DNA of 64,000 nucleotides from Desulfovibrio sp. GTDB taxonomy: Bacteria; Desulfobacterota; Desulfovibrionia; Desulfovibrionales; Desulfovibrionaceae. Below the pieces are notes generated by a model. The model ran no database searches and had not been told where the DNA came from. It saw nothing but the letters and a program-made list of their open reading frames with translations. The translations under genes and the position numbers were made by a program. Below, one piece after another: positions 35,938 to 44,666 of the stretch (position 1 is its first letter; the number at the start of each line of letters is the position of its first letter). Location: the NCBI GenBank assembly GCA_024683955.1, contig JAIKXS010000023.1:46980-110979 (forward strand), in the 5' to 3' direction.

Positions 35938-37392
35938 ATGGAGGCGGCTACGACCTCTTTCCTTTCCCGGATGCGTTCTTCGCTGAATGACGTTATTATG
36001 TCCAATGCGGCAGGGTTTCGTATTCTGGCCGCCTTTCTTGTTGTTTTGCTCCTGCTTCTTGCTTCCGCGACCATGCTTGCCATTGATCGTGCCGAGCACT
36101 CAATGTCAAGACTTCTTGGCGAAAAGGGCTCTTCCCTTTTGACGGTGTGTGAAAGCATTTTGCGTTCTGGCATGCGCCACGAGATAGGGGTCCGGCTTCA
36201 GGTTCTCCTTGAAGAAATGGCCACAAGCAACGATATTTTATTCGCAGCTGTGATCATGCCAGACGGAACGATTCTTGCCCACAGCGACGGCTCAAGACCC
36301 GGTGAGATCCTGCAGATTGACGGGAGGGATGCTTCTCCAGAACGCATTGCGGCCCTTGCGCCTTCCATTACCACTCAGTGGCGTTTTATGCAGGTTGAAG
36401 GTCGGATGGTCTTTTCCGTGTATCGTTTTTTTACACCGGGTTTCCGTCATCTCCCGGAAGGCCTTTCTCTTCCCATTATTGTTCTTGGCCTTGATCCCTC
36501 TCCCTTCGAGATCACCCGCCGACAAAACAACACCTACATCAGCATGCTTGCCGTAATCAGCCTTCTCGTCGTGCTTGCTGGATTTTCGGCACTTTTTTTT
36601 GCGCAGCGCGCACGGGAATCAAAGGTTGGCCAGGAACAGGCCCTTGGCCGTGTGCAGCAGCTTGAAGAGGAAGTCCGCAGGAAGGAAAAACTGGCTGCTA
36701 TCGGAAGTCTTGCGGCCGGAGTGGCGCACGAAATCCGCAATCCCCTTAGTTCCATCAAGGGATACGCTACCTATTTTGCCACGCGGTTTCCCGAGGGAAG
36801 TGAAGACAGAGCAAGCTGCGAGAGCATGGTCGGGGAGGTGAACCGTTTAAACCGGGTTATCACGGAACTCATCGGTCTTTCCAGACCAAGCGATATCGTT
36901 TGCCGTCCCGTAAGCCCTTCTGATATCATCTCTGGAGTTACGAGGCTTCTTTCCGCGGATGCCAGAAATCAAGGTGTGATCCTTCGTACGAGACTGTCCG
37001 CAGGGCTTCCCAAGGTGTTCGCGGACCGTGAACGTCTTCATCAGGCCCTGCTTAATCTGTGTCTTAATGCGCTTCAGGCCATGTCCGGGGGGGATTCTCT
37101 GACCCTTGGGGCCGCAGAACGGGAGGGGCGCGTTTCTTTTCTTGTCAGGGATACGGGTGCAGGCATTCCGAAGTCCGTCTTGCCACATATTTTTGACCCT
37201 TATTTTACAACACGCAGTCAGGGTACGGGGCTAGGTCTTGCCCTTGTGCATAAAATTGTTGACGCCCATGGAGGTTCCATTACAGTCCGTTCGAAAGAAG
37301 CTTCGGGGGGAAGGGGGTGGACACTCTTTTGCATCACGCTTCCGGCGTACACGGGAGGAGAGGACCATGTCCTCAAAGATATTGCTTGTTGA
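35938..37392 (+). CDS. zraS: ZraS-type membrane sensor histidine kinase
   Basis: Senses periplasmic metal or envelope stress and phosphorylates the adjacent regulator. From the ATG at 35938 it has 484 residues; the frame opens 24 codons earlier. Two membrane segments (about residues 30-50 and 195-220 of this form) flank a periplasmic sensor of about 145 residues. A coiled linker follows, then the H box AAGVAHEIRNPLSSIKGY, N box LNLCLNALQAMSGG, G1 DTGAGIPKS and G2 GTGLGLALVHKIVDAHGG. The 3' end overlaps the regulator gene by 26 bp. It diverges from the two ZraP-like genes. Confidence 0.92.
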   Translation: MEAATTSFLSRMRSSLNDVIMSNAAGFRILAAFLVVLLLLLASATMLAIDRAEHSMSRLLGEKGSSLLTVCESILRSGMRHEIGVRLQVLLEEMATSNDILFAAVIMPDGTILAHSDGSRPGEILQIDGRDASPERIAALAPSITTQWRFMQVEGRMVFSVYRFFTPGFRHLPEGLSLPIIVLGLDPSPFEITRRQNNTYISMLAVISLLVVLAGFSALFFAQRARESKVGQEQALGRVQQLEEEVRRKEKLAAIGSLAAGVAHEIRNPLSSIKGYATYFATRFPEGSEDRASCESMVGEVNRLNRVITELIGLSRPSDIVCRPVSPSDIISGVTRLLSADARNQGVILRTRLSAGLPKVFADRERLHQALLNLCLNALQAMSGGDSLTLGAAEREGRVSFLVRDTGAGIPKSVLPHIFDPYFTTRSQGTGLGLALVHKIVDAHGGSITVRSKEASGGRGWTLFCITLPAYTGGEDHVLKDIAC

Positions 37393-38725
37393 CGATGATC
37401 ATGCCCACCGGAATATGCTCAAAACCTTGTTGCGTTCTTGGGGATATGAGACCGTCGAGGCCGGAAGCGGGGAGGAAGCCGTCAAGGCCGTTAAACAGGA
37501 ATCCTTTGACCTTGTGTTGAGTGATGTCCGAATGGGAGAGATGGACGGACTGCACGCTCTGGAAGAGATCGAGCAGTTCAATCCGGCCTTGCCGGTGATT
37601 CTTATGACGGCTTATTCCTCTGTGGAAACGGCCGTTGAGGCGTTACGGCGGGGCGCTTTTGACTATCTTATAAAGCCCCTTGATTTCGATGCCCTCAAGG
37701 CGACACTTGCCCGGGCCCTTTCCGTCTTCCAGGGAGCCCTTGAGCAGCGGGGAATGCGAGAACAGCTTGCTGCCGTTTCTCCTTCCGGTGCCCTTCCGTC
37801 TATACTTGGCAGAAGTCCCTGCATGCGGGATCTCCTTGATATGATAGATACGGTTGCCTCAACAGACGCAACGGTCCTGATTACAGGGGAGTCCGGGACG
37901 GGCAAGGAGCTTGTCGCAACCTCCCTGCACGCAAAGAGTGCCCGCTCCTCAAAGCCATTTGTCGTTGTGAATTGTGCAGCTCTGGCGGAAACCCTTCTTG
38001 AAAGCGAACTGTTCGGTCATGAGAAAGGGGCCTTCACGGGAGCTGAAAAGCGAAGGGACGGCCGTTTTGTACAGGCCCATGGCGGGACTCTCTTTCTTGA
38101 TGAGATCGGAGAAATGCCCGTTACCCTGCAGGCAAAGCTTCTACGCACGCTGCAGCAGGGGGAAGTACAGCGGGTAGGACAGGATGTCCCCATTAACGTG
38201 GATGTGCGTGTCATTGCGGCAACCAACCGAAATCTCGAGGAGGAGGTCGCTGCCGGAAGATTTCGTCAGGATCTTTTTTTTCGCTTGAACGTCATTACGA
38301 TTGCGGTTCCTCCGTTACGGGAGCGGAGTGAAGATATTCCTCTACTGGCGGCTTCTTTTCTTGAGCGCTGTGCGGCCCGCAACAAGAAAAAAGTCAAAGG
38401 TTTCGCGCCGAGGGCCATGGACGCGCTTTTACGTCATGCATGGCCGGGAAATGTGCGTGAACTAGAAAACGCCGTTGAACGCGCGCTTATCATGAGCAAG
38501 GGAGATTTTATCGTTCCCGACGATCTGCCGCTTTCCATTACGTCGGCAGGGCATGCTCCCCTCGATACGTCAAGCCTGCAGAATATGACCCTCGACGATG
38601 TGGAGCGCCTGGCCATAACGCAGATGCTTAAAGTGACGCATGACAACAAAAGTGAAACCGCGCGCAGGCTCGGGATCACACGCTCAACGCTTCACAGTAA
38701 ATTGAAAAAATTTGAGAACGGCTAG
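37367..38725 (+). CDS. zraR: ZraR-type sigma-54-dependent response regulator
   Basis: 452 residues from the ATG at 37367 with GGAGGAGAGG upstream. The receiver domain (1-120) has VDDDH, phospho-Asp in LSDVRMGEMDG, TAYSS and IKPL. The AAA+ domain (about 145-380) has the Walker A GESGTGKEL, the sigma-54-contacting GAFTGA loop, Walker B GGTLFLDEIGEM and the RFRQDLFFRLNV region. The C-terminal Fis helix-turn-helix is SETARRLGITRSTLHSKLKKF. It should activate the sigma-54 promoter before zraP. Confidence 0.95.
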   Translation: MSSKILLVDDDHAHRNMLKTLLRSWGYETVEAGSGEEAVKAVKQESFDLVLSDVRMGEMDGLHALEEIEQFNPALPVILMTAYSSVETAVEALRRGAFDYLIKPLDFDALKATLARALSVFQGALEQRGMREQLAAVSPSGALPSILGRSPCMRDLLDMIDTVASTDATVLITGESGTGKELVATSLHAKSARSSKPFVVVNCAALAETLLESELFGHEKGAFTGAEKRRDGRFVQAHGGTLFLDEIGEMPVTLQAKLLRTLQQGEVQRVGQDVPINVDVRVIAATNRNLEEEVAAGRFRQDLFFRLNVITIAVPPLRERSEDIPLLAASFLERCAARNKKKVKGFAPRAMDALLRHAWPGNVRELENAVERALIMSKGDFIVPDDLPLSITSAGHAPLDTSSLQNMTLDDVERLAITQMLKVTHDNKSETARRLGITRSTLHSKLKKFENG

Positions 38726-38803
38726 GTAAACAGGCGGCGGGGGGAGCCCCACCTTCCTGCAACAAAAATACAGGGCCCCCTGTGCTTCTGCGGAGGGAAA
38801 AGC

Positions 38804-39382
38804 ATGGATCAGCTGACGAGACTCGCGGATTTTATTCAGGAAGCCGGAATGCTTAGAAATACCCCCCGGACCGGGTGGGCCTTTTTGGGAACAAATAAGG
38901 AAAGCGTTGCGGAGCATTCCTTCCGTACCTGCGTGATAGCCTATGTTCTGGCAAAAATGGCCGGTGAGGATCCGGGAGCCGTTGTTCAGTGCTGTCTTTT
39001 TCACGACCTTCATGAAGCTCGTACCGGTGATTTCAACTATGTCTATCATCGTTATGACACCTCAAAAGCGCGCGAGGCTCTTTCCGATGCCACGGAGGGT
39101 ACAGGGTTTGCTGAAGAAGTGCTTGCCTTCTTTGATGCCTTCAACGAGAAAAAGACACGCATTGCCCTCCTTGCCAATGATGCCGACCAGATTGATCTCA
39201 TCGCCAATTTGGTCCATGAGCTGTCGAAGGGGAATGCCTTTGCACGTGATTGGCTGGACAGCGCCATTCCCCGAATTGAAACAACGGAGGGGAAAAAACT
39301 CTGTGACGCCATTCTTCACACGGATCCCAATCACTGGTGGTATGATCAGGTGCCGAAAGACTGGTGGATTCACCACAAGTAG
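38804..39382 (+). CDS. HD domain phosphohydrolase (YfbR/HDDC2-like)
   Basis: 192 residues. The HD motif set is AEHSFR, CLFHDLHEARTGD and NDADQIDL, which binds a divalent metal. The family includes 5'-deoxynucleotidases acting on dNMPs. The ATG at 38804 follows GGAGGGAAA. It ends with a Trp-rich tail (HWWYDQVPKDWWIHHK). It is 78 bp after zraR but no functional link is evident. Confidence 0.92.
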   Translation: MDQLTRLADFIQEAGMLRNTPRTGWAFLGTNKESVAEHSFRTCVIAYVLAKMAGEDPGAVVQCCLFHDLHEARTGDFNYVYHRYDTSKAREALSDATEGTGFAEEVLAFFDAFNEKKTRIALLANDADQIDLIANLVHELSKGNAFARDWLDSAIPRIETTEGKKLCDAILHTDPNHWWYDQVPKDWWIHHK

Positions 39383-39419
39383 CACCGATTTCTTTTGGCA
39401 GATTGTCGCCAGGGCGAAC

Positions 39420-40199
39420 TCAGGGTGCGATGATGGTCCCGAGCGGCTCGTTGTCATGAAGAAATCGTCTGAGGCTTGAAGGCGCCCTTCCGTCAAGTAT
39501 CAGAGCCCGCTTCGCCCCGGCTGCAAGGGCGTTTTGGCATGCCTCTACCTTTGGTATCATGCCTCCCGTAATCACTTCTTTTTCCATAAGGTGTCTGATG
39601 TCGGCACCGTTGAGTTTGGGAATGAGCTTCTTTTCGGCATCGAGAACTCCCGGGACGTCGGATATCAGCACAAAGTGTTCGGCATTGAGCGCTCCTGCTA
39701 TGGCTCCAGCCGCGGTGTCAGCGTTTACATTTAGACAGACATCTCCTCCGGAAGCCACGGGGGCGACAACAGGGACAAAGCCGCCCCCGATAAGGCAGGT
39801 CAGAACTTCGGGGTTGACCCCGGTGATGGTCCCCACGAAGCCCAGAAGTGGATCCTTTTGACGGGCACGCAGAAGTCCTCCGTCCCGTCCGGAAATGCCC
39901 ACGGCGTTGACCGCGTGCCGTCTGAGCAGAGCGACAACCTCTTTGTTTACCTGCCCGGCAAGGACCATTTCAACGGCCTCCATGGTTTTGGCGTCCGTCA
40001 CCCTGAGTCCTTTCACGAAGTGGGATTCAATGGACAGACGTTCCAGGAGGCTCGTGATTTGCGGGCCGCCTCCGTGTACAATCACACAGTGGACACCCGT
40101 TTTTTCAAGATGGCCAATATCATCCGCAAAGGCTTTTGCGAGGTCCTCGTGGGTCATGGCGTGTCCGCCGTACTTGATGACGGTTTTTGTTTGTTGCAT
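39420..40199 (-). CDS. argB: Acetylglutamate kinase, short N-terminus
   Basis: Phosphorylates N-acetylglutamate in arginine synthesis. It has 259 residues from the ATG at 40199, with TTGGAGGA 6 bases upstream. Motifs are VIKYGGHAM, VHGGGPQI, the NKEVVALL region, NVNADTAAGAIAGAL and GGMIPKVEAC. An in-frame stop just upstream (about 40220) shows that the N-terminal helix found in arginine-sensitive hexameric enzymes is absent. It diverges from gltX. Confidence 0.95.
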   Translation of the reverse strand: MQQTKTVIKYGGHAMTHEDLAKAFADDIGHLEKTGVHCVIVHGGGPQITSLLERLSIESHFVKGLRVTDAKTMEAVEMVLAGQVNKEVVALLRRHAVNAVGISGRDGGLLRARQKDPLLGFVGTITGVNPEVLTCLIGGGFVPVVAPVASGGDVCLNVNADTAAGAIAGALNAEHFVLISDVPGVLDAEKKLIPKLNGADIRHLMEKEVITGGMIPKVEACQNALAAGAKRALILDGRAPSSLRRFLHDNEPLGTIIAP

Positions 40200-40453
40200 G
40201 GAGTCCTCCAAGGTATGTCACTGCCTGCTCGTTTGAGGACGGCAGAACGTTTTTGATAAAATTTTATGCTGATTATGCTCTTTTACTGTTTTCTGCTGTT
40301 TTGTTCCGTTGTTGCGTTGCGCTTGGGCGTTCAGTCTTCCCATTGGTGGATTTCACCGTTACCCTGTCGCTCTTGCCCGCGCCGTTGAACTTGCGTATTC
40401 TTTACTGATCGGATTTTTTAGTTACTGGTTGTCCGAAAACAAAGGATCTTTAT

Positions 40454-41860
40454 ATGGCTTCTGTTGTGACTCGTTTTGCCCCAAGTCCTACTGGGCACCT
40501 GCATCTTGGCGGTGCCAGGACAGCGATTTTTAACTGGCTTCTTGCGCGGCATTTTGGCGGTACATTTCGCTTGCGCATTGAAGATACGGATCTTTTGCGT
40601 TCCAAACAGGAATATACGGATTCCATTTTGGCTTCAATGCGCTGGCTCGGGCTCGATTGGGACGGGGAGATTGTCTATCAGACAACCCGTACCGAGCTGT
40701 ACAACTCCTACGTGGAGAAGCTTTTGGCGTCCGGCAACGCCTACTACTGCAGTTGTACATCTGAAGAAGTTGAAGCAATGCGTCAAAAAGCAAAAGCTCA
40801 GGGACTGAAACCCCGTTACGACGGACATTGCAGAAACCTTGGCTTGGGGCCTGGGGATGGCCGATGCGTACGTCTGCGTTTACCCGACTCGGGTCGTGTT
40901 GTGTTTGACGACCTTGTGAAGGGTTCCATTGCGGTTGATGTGAAGGAACTTGACGATATGGTCATCCGCAGGGCAGATGGCATGCCCACCTATAACATGG
41001 CCGTTGTGGTTGATGATCACGAAATGGGGCTGACGCATATTATTCGCGGTGATGATCACGTCTCAAACACCCCGAAGCAGATTCTTCTCTACCAGGCTCT
41101 TGGTCTTCCCGTGCCGCGTTTTGGCCATGTGCCCATGATACTTGGAAAAGATAAACAAAAGCTTTCAAAACGTCACGGGGCAAAAGCCGTCATCGAGTAT
41201 GAAAAAGACGGTCTTCTGCCAGAGGCACTCGTGAATTATCTCGCCCGGCTTGGGTGGTCACATGGAGACCAGGAGCTTTTTAGCCGTGACGAACTCATCC
41301 GTTTCTTTGACGGAACAAACCTGAATCCGTCGGCGGCCTGCTTTGACGACGTGAAGCTTGCATGGTGTAATGCTCACACCATGCGAGAAATGCCGCTTTC
41401 AGAGCTTGTTGCCAAGGTGCGTCCTTTTGTCAGCACTCTTGGTTTTGGAACTTTGGAGAGCGAACGTTTGGAGCCCCTGTGCGTGATGTTCCGCGAACGG
41501 GCCAGTGATCTGCTCGGGCTTGCGGAAAGTTTTAGACCTCTTCTTTTGAACGCAACTGCTCTTGAATACGCTGAAAAGGATGCGCGTAAACACTTTGTTC
41601 CTGCTGCTGCCGTACACCTGAAGGTTCTTGAAGGGTTGTTTGCATCGTGTGAACCCTTTGATGCGGAGCATATTGATGCTGTACTTAATGCCTACGTTGC
41701 GGACAACGGCTTGCGTTTTAAGGAGGTCGCTCCACCTCTTCGCACAGCCCTGATGGGCTTTATGGGTGGTTCTCACTTAAATGAGATCATGGCGTTTTTA
41801 GGAAAGGAGGAAACCGTACAGCGCCTCGCGCGTGCCCGCGCATTCTGTGAAAAGGGGTAG
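40454..41860 (+). CDS. gltX: Glutamyl-tRNA synthetase
   Basis: Charges tRNA-Glu. It has 468 residues. HIGH-type motif PSPTGHLHLGGART is at the start, KMSKS-type KLSKRHGAK in the middle, and YCSCTSEEVEAMRQ in the zinc-binding-like region. The anticodon-binding domain fills the C-terminal third. The ATG at 40454 follows AAAGGATCTTTAT. No second copy is visible in the window, so discriminating versus non-discriminating charging cannot be told. Confidence 0.97.
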   Translation: MASVVTRFAPSPTGHLHLGGARTAIFNWLLARHFGGTFRLRIEDTDLLRSKQEYTDSILASMRWLGLDWDGEIVYQTTRTELYNSYVEKLLASGNAYYCSCTSEEVEAMRQKAKAQGLKPRYDGHCRNLGLGPGDGRCVRLRLPDSGRVVFDDLVKGSIAVDVKELDDMVIRRADGMPTYNMAVVVDDHEMGLTHIIRGDDHVSNTPKQILLYQALGLPVPRFGHVPMILGKDKQKLSKRHGAKAVIEYEKDGLLPEALVNYLARLGWSHGDQELFSRDELIRFFDGTNLNPSAACFDDVKLAWCNAHTMREMPLSELVAKVRPFVSTLGFGTLESERLEPLCVMFRERASDLLGLAESFRPLLLNATALEYAEKDARKHFVPAAAVHLKVLEGLFASCEPFDAEHIDAVLNAYVADNGLRFKEVAPPLRTALMGFMGGSHLNEIMAFLGKEETVQRLARARAFCEKG

Positions 41861-41937
41861 GTGCCGTGTTCGCCTGCGTAAGGCCTCCCGGATTTTTAAC
41901 CGTTTGACCCTGTCGTTTCAGGCCAAGGAGTACTACA

Positions 41938-42657
41938 ATGGGAATGGGCCTTTTTGACATTTTGAACAATCCGGAAATCCGTTCAGTCTTAACTTCCCTT
42001 ACTGGACAGGCCAAGGAGGGGTTTCGTCAGATAAGCCAGAAGCAGCCGCAAGGTATGGGAGGACTACTTGGTGCGGGAGCTCTGGGGGCGCTTGTTGGGA
42101 GCATGCTCCCCAAGGCTGGAGCACGCACGGCAGGCATGATTGGTCTTGGGGCCATTGCGTGGAATTTTTACAAGAAATGGGCCGCCGGACAGCAGGAAAA
42201 ACAGCCGGCAGGTGGCGATCCGGCAGGTTTTGGCCCGGAGTCACAGTTTTTCTATACCGGACCGAACACTGGTCAGGAAACCGCACAGGACAAAACGGCC
42301 ATGCTTCTTCTGCGGACCATGGTCTTTGCGGCACGTGCTGATGGTCATATTGACGAAAAGGAGCAGGAACGCATTGCGAAAGTTTTGCCGCAGTTTTTCC
42401 CCGATGAGGACGTACGGCCAATTTTGAATCGGCTTTTGTCCGAAGCCCCCGATATCGCAGCCCTTGCAAGAGAGGTGGTGAGTCAGGAGCAGGCCGAGGA
42501 TCTGTATCGCCTTTCCTGCATTATTGTTGATGTCGATAACTTTATGGAACGCGGATACTTCACGGAACTCGCAAGCGCACTTTCCATTACAGATGATCGT
42601 GCCCGGGAACTTGAAGCCGAGGCGTCGGTGGCGAAAAACCAGCTGGCAAGTCTCTAA
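41938..42657 (+). CDS. DUF533/YebE-like inner-membrane protein with TerB-like domain
   Basis: 239 residues. The N-terminal region is Gly/Ala-rich with one or two hydrophobic stretches (GLLGAGALGALVGSMLP and GMIGLGAIAWNFYKKW), matching YebE. The C-terminal half (from about 118) is the helical TerB-like domain: LLLRTMVFAARADGHIDEKEQERI. Function is unknown in the family. The ATG follows CAAGGAGTACTACA. A terminator follows. Confidence 0.9.
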   Translation: MGMGLFDILNNPEIRSVLTSLTGQAKEGFRQISQKQPQGMGGLLGAGALGALVGSMLPKAGARTAGMIGLGAIAWNFYKKWAAGQQEKQPAGGDPAGFGPESQFFYTGPNTGQETAQDKTAMLLLRTMVFAARADGHIDEKEQERIAKVLPQFFPDEDVRPILNRLLSEAPDIAALAREVVSQEQAEDLYRLSCIIVDVDNFMERGYFTELASALSITDDRARELEAEASVAKNQLASL

Positions 42658-42720
42658 AAGGGCTCGTAACTTGCCAGCAATGTTCCTCTGAATTTTTCTT
42701 ACCGTCTTTTTACAGCTTTT

Positions 42721-42754
42721 GGCCACATTTCAATGTTGGAATGTGGCCTTTTTT
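42721..42754. terminator. Intrinsic terminator between YebE-like gene and fliR
   Basis: GGCCACATT and AATGTGGCC form a 9-bp stem round a 10-base loop, followed by TTTTTT on plus. It lies between converging genes. Confidence 0.88.
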
Positions 42755-42772
42755 GTAGGGGTACAGGCAACG

Positions 42773-43567
42773 TCAGTTCTGAAAAAAAGGACTCATGGCG
42801 CGTAATAAATTGATGAACAGTCCTTCAACACCATGGGTGAAGTTGCGTACATGGTCAGCAATGATAATGAGCATAATGCCCAGAAAGAAGAATCCGACCC
42901 CGATCTTGAGCGGAAAGCCGAAGTCCATGATATGCATCTGTGGTGAGGTTCGGGCCACGAGGCCAAGTGCAACCTCAATGGCGAAGAGCGGAACCATAAC
43001 GGGTGCGCAGATTTTGATGGCGAGAATGAAGAGCTCGGATGAAAGGGTAAGGACCTGATGAAGAAGGGTCTTCGAGATGAGCAGACCGCCGGGAGGGATC
43101 AGTTTAAAGGATTCGGCAAAACCCTTAAGCATATGGAGATGGCCGTCCAGGGAAAGGAAGATCATGAGCGTAACCATCCAGAGGAAGAAGGCCGTTGAGC
43201 CTGTCTGATTGCCGGTTAGGGGATCCGCAAAGGAAATCATGCTAAATCCCATCTGATAGCCGATAAGCTCCCCTCCGGCCTGTATGCTCATAAATGTCAG
43301 ATTGATGGCAAGGCCGAGTACAAGACCCATAAAAAATTCGCCAAGAAGCATGAGGGCAAGAGCAAGAGGGTGGAGACTGACCGAGGCGACAGGCAGGGAA
43401 AGAGAAGGCCAGAGACTCATGGTCAGCACAAAACAGACGCAGCCCTTGACCTGAAAAGGAATGTTGTTGGTGTTGAAGACGGGCAGCATGAAAAGTACTA
43501 TGCTTATGCGCATGAGTGTCAGCAGAAAGCTGAAAAGCAGGGCAGGATCAGTAGCAAAAATATTCAT
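42773..43567 (-). CDS. fliR: Flagellar type III export protein FliR
   Basis: Inner-membrane component of the flagellar export gate (FliPQR). It has 264 residues and about six hydrophobic segments. Family motifs include LMRISIVLFMLPVF, GEFFMGLVLGLAINLTF, AGGELIGYQMGFSM and the C-terminal GLFINLLRAMSPFF. fliQ would normally precede and flhB follow; here neither is present, so the gene is isolated. It contains all family regions and is not truncated. Confidence 0.95.
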   Translation of the reverse strand: MNIFATDPALLFSFLLTLMRISIVLFMLPVFNTNNIPFQVKGCVCFVLTMSLWPSLSLPVASVSLHPLALALMLLGEFFMGLVLGLAINLTFMSIQAGGELIGYQMGFSMISFADPLTGNQTGSTAFFLWMVTLMIFLSLDGHLHMLKGFAESFKLIPPGGLLISKTLLHQVLTLSSELFILAIKICAPVMVPLFAIEVALGLVARTSPQMHIMDFGFPLKIGVGFFFLGIMLIIIADHVRNFTHGVEGLFINLLRAMSPFFQN

Positions 43568-44311
43568 TCTTTTTCTGCGGGGAAACGCGTCAGAATACGG
43601 GTGGGGTAAGGCGCATATGCCCTGTCTTTGGTTGATGGTAGTATGAACTCATGCCTTTTCGATATGGCTGTCCTGAGCAGGTATGGGTTCGTGTTATACA
43701 TTTCAAGTATGAAATAAACCCAGCAATAGCCGCTGCATTATTTGTCTGCCACCATTTCATGGATTATCACGATAATTGTCGGGTGATAGACGTCTCATGG
43801 GAGCTGTATGAAGATGAAAACGTGTGCGGTTCTCTGTTCCGCGGTTTACAAGGAAAGCACGGGGGGCGCTCTTTGGGGATTTTCCAGGCCTGTTTTACCG
43901 GGTGCAGGGGCGCGTACTCTTGCGCTATCTCATCCAACTGTGTATTTTCGCACAGTCGACATGGCCAATGTACTTCATGTCTCTCTCCTCATGGTACGAA
44001 AAAGACCGGCGTTTTGACAAGAGACGTTGTCTTGCGGAGCGTACTCTGCCATGCAGAATCCCATGATGCCATGTTTCGTGAACTAGGTGATACTTGTTTC
44101 TCTTCGGTGTGATGGTAGCGTTCCTGATGCTTTGTAAGAACTCTTAAAATACTTCATTGAAGATACTCCTTGGGATGGATGTCCTGAATATCCCTTAATT
44201 GTCCATGTCGCTCTATCGTTATTTTTTCAGCAGCTGTGCTGAGCATGATACTTTTAGAGTATTTTGCTGTACATTTTTTAATTCTGTGATGTATTCACAC
44301 ATATATTAAAT
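43568..44311. other. 744-bp intergenic region fliR/HU
   Basis: No supported gene. The open frame at 43651-44112 (+) has odd composition (many Cys and His) and no ribosome binding site. The last 150 bases are AT-rich and should hold the promoter of the HU/IHF gene. Confidence 0.4.
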
Positions 44312-44605
44312 ATGAATAAAACACTTACAAAAGCCGATATTGTAGAAGAAATCCGTCAATTACTTCCATCAAAACGACCACATCGGGAAGTAAAGGAAAT
44401 CGTGGACACACTCCTGACTATTATGAGCAATGCCTTGCAAAGGGAAAATTTTTTGCTGTTGACGGGGTTCGGAAAATTTACGTGTGTTGAAAAAAAAGCC
44501 CGGCAGGGACGCAATCCCCATACGAATGAAGTCATTACCCTGCCCTCGAGAAAGGTTATTGGCTTCCATCTTTCCCGCCTCTTTAAGGACGAATTGAACG
44601 GGTAA
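44312..44605 (+). CDS. HU/IHF family DNA-binding protein
   Basis: 97 residues. TLTKADIVEEI is the N-terminal helix, LLTGFGKFTCVEKKARQGRNPHTNE the beta-arm region with the GRNP turn, and VIGFHLSRLFKDELN the C-terminal helix. Bends DNA as a dimer. It is closer in length and ends to IHF-alpha than HU, but I do not assign a subunit. The ATG is preceded by AT-rich sequence with no visible Shine-Dalgarno, unlike its neighbours. Confidence 0.93.
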   Translation: MNKTLTKADIVEEIRQLLPSKRPHREVKEIVDTLLTIMSNALQRENFLLLTGFGKFTCVEKKARQGRNPHTNEVITLPSRKVIGFHLSRLFKDELNG

Positions 44606-44666
44606 AATACGGCTTTTTCGAGGTGCCCCCTTGAACACGTATTTATCGTAAAAAGGTTTTGCTGCC

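Noticed and set aside
43651..44112. 153-residue plus frame upstream of the HU/IHF gene
   Set aside because: No ribosome binding site and unlikely composition (many Cys, His, Ser); no family resemblance.
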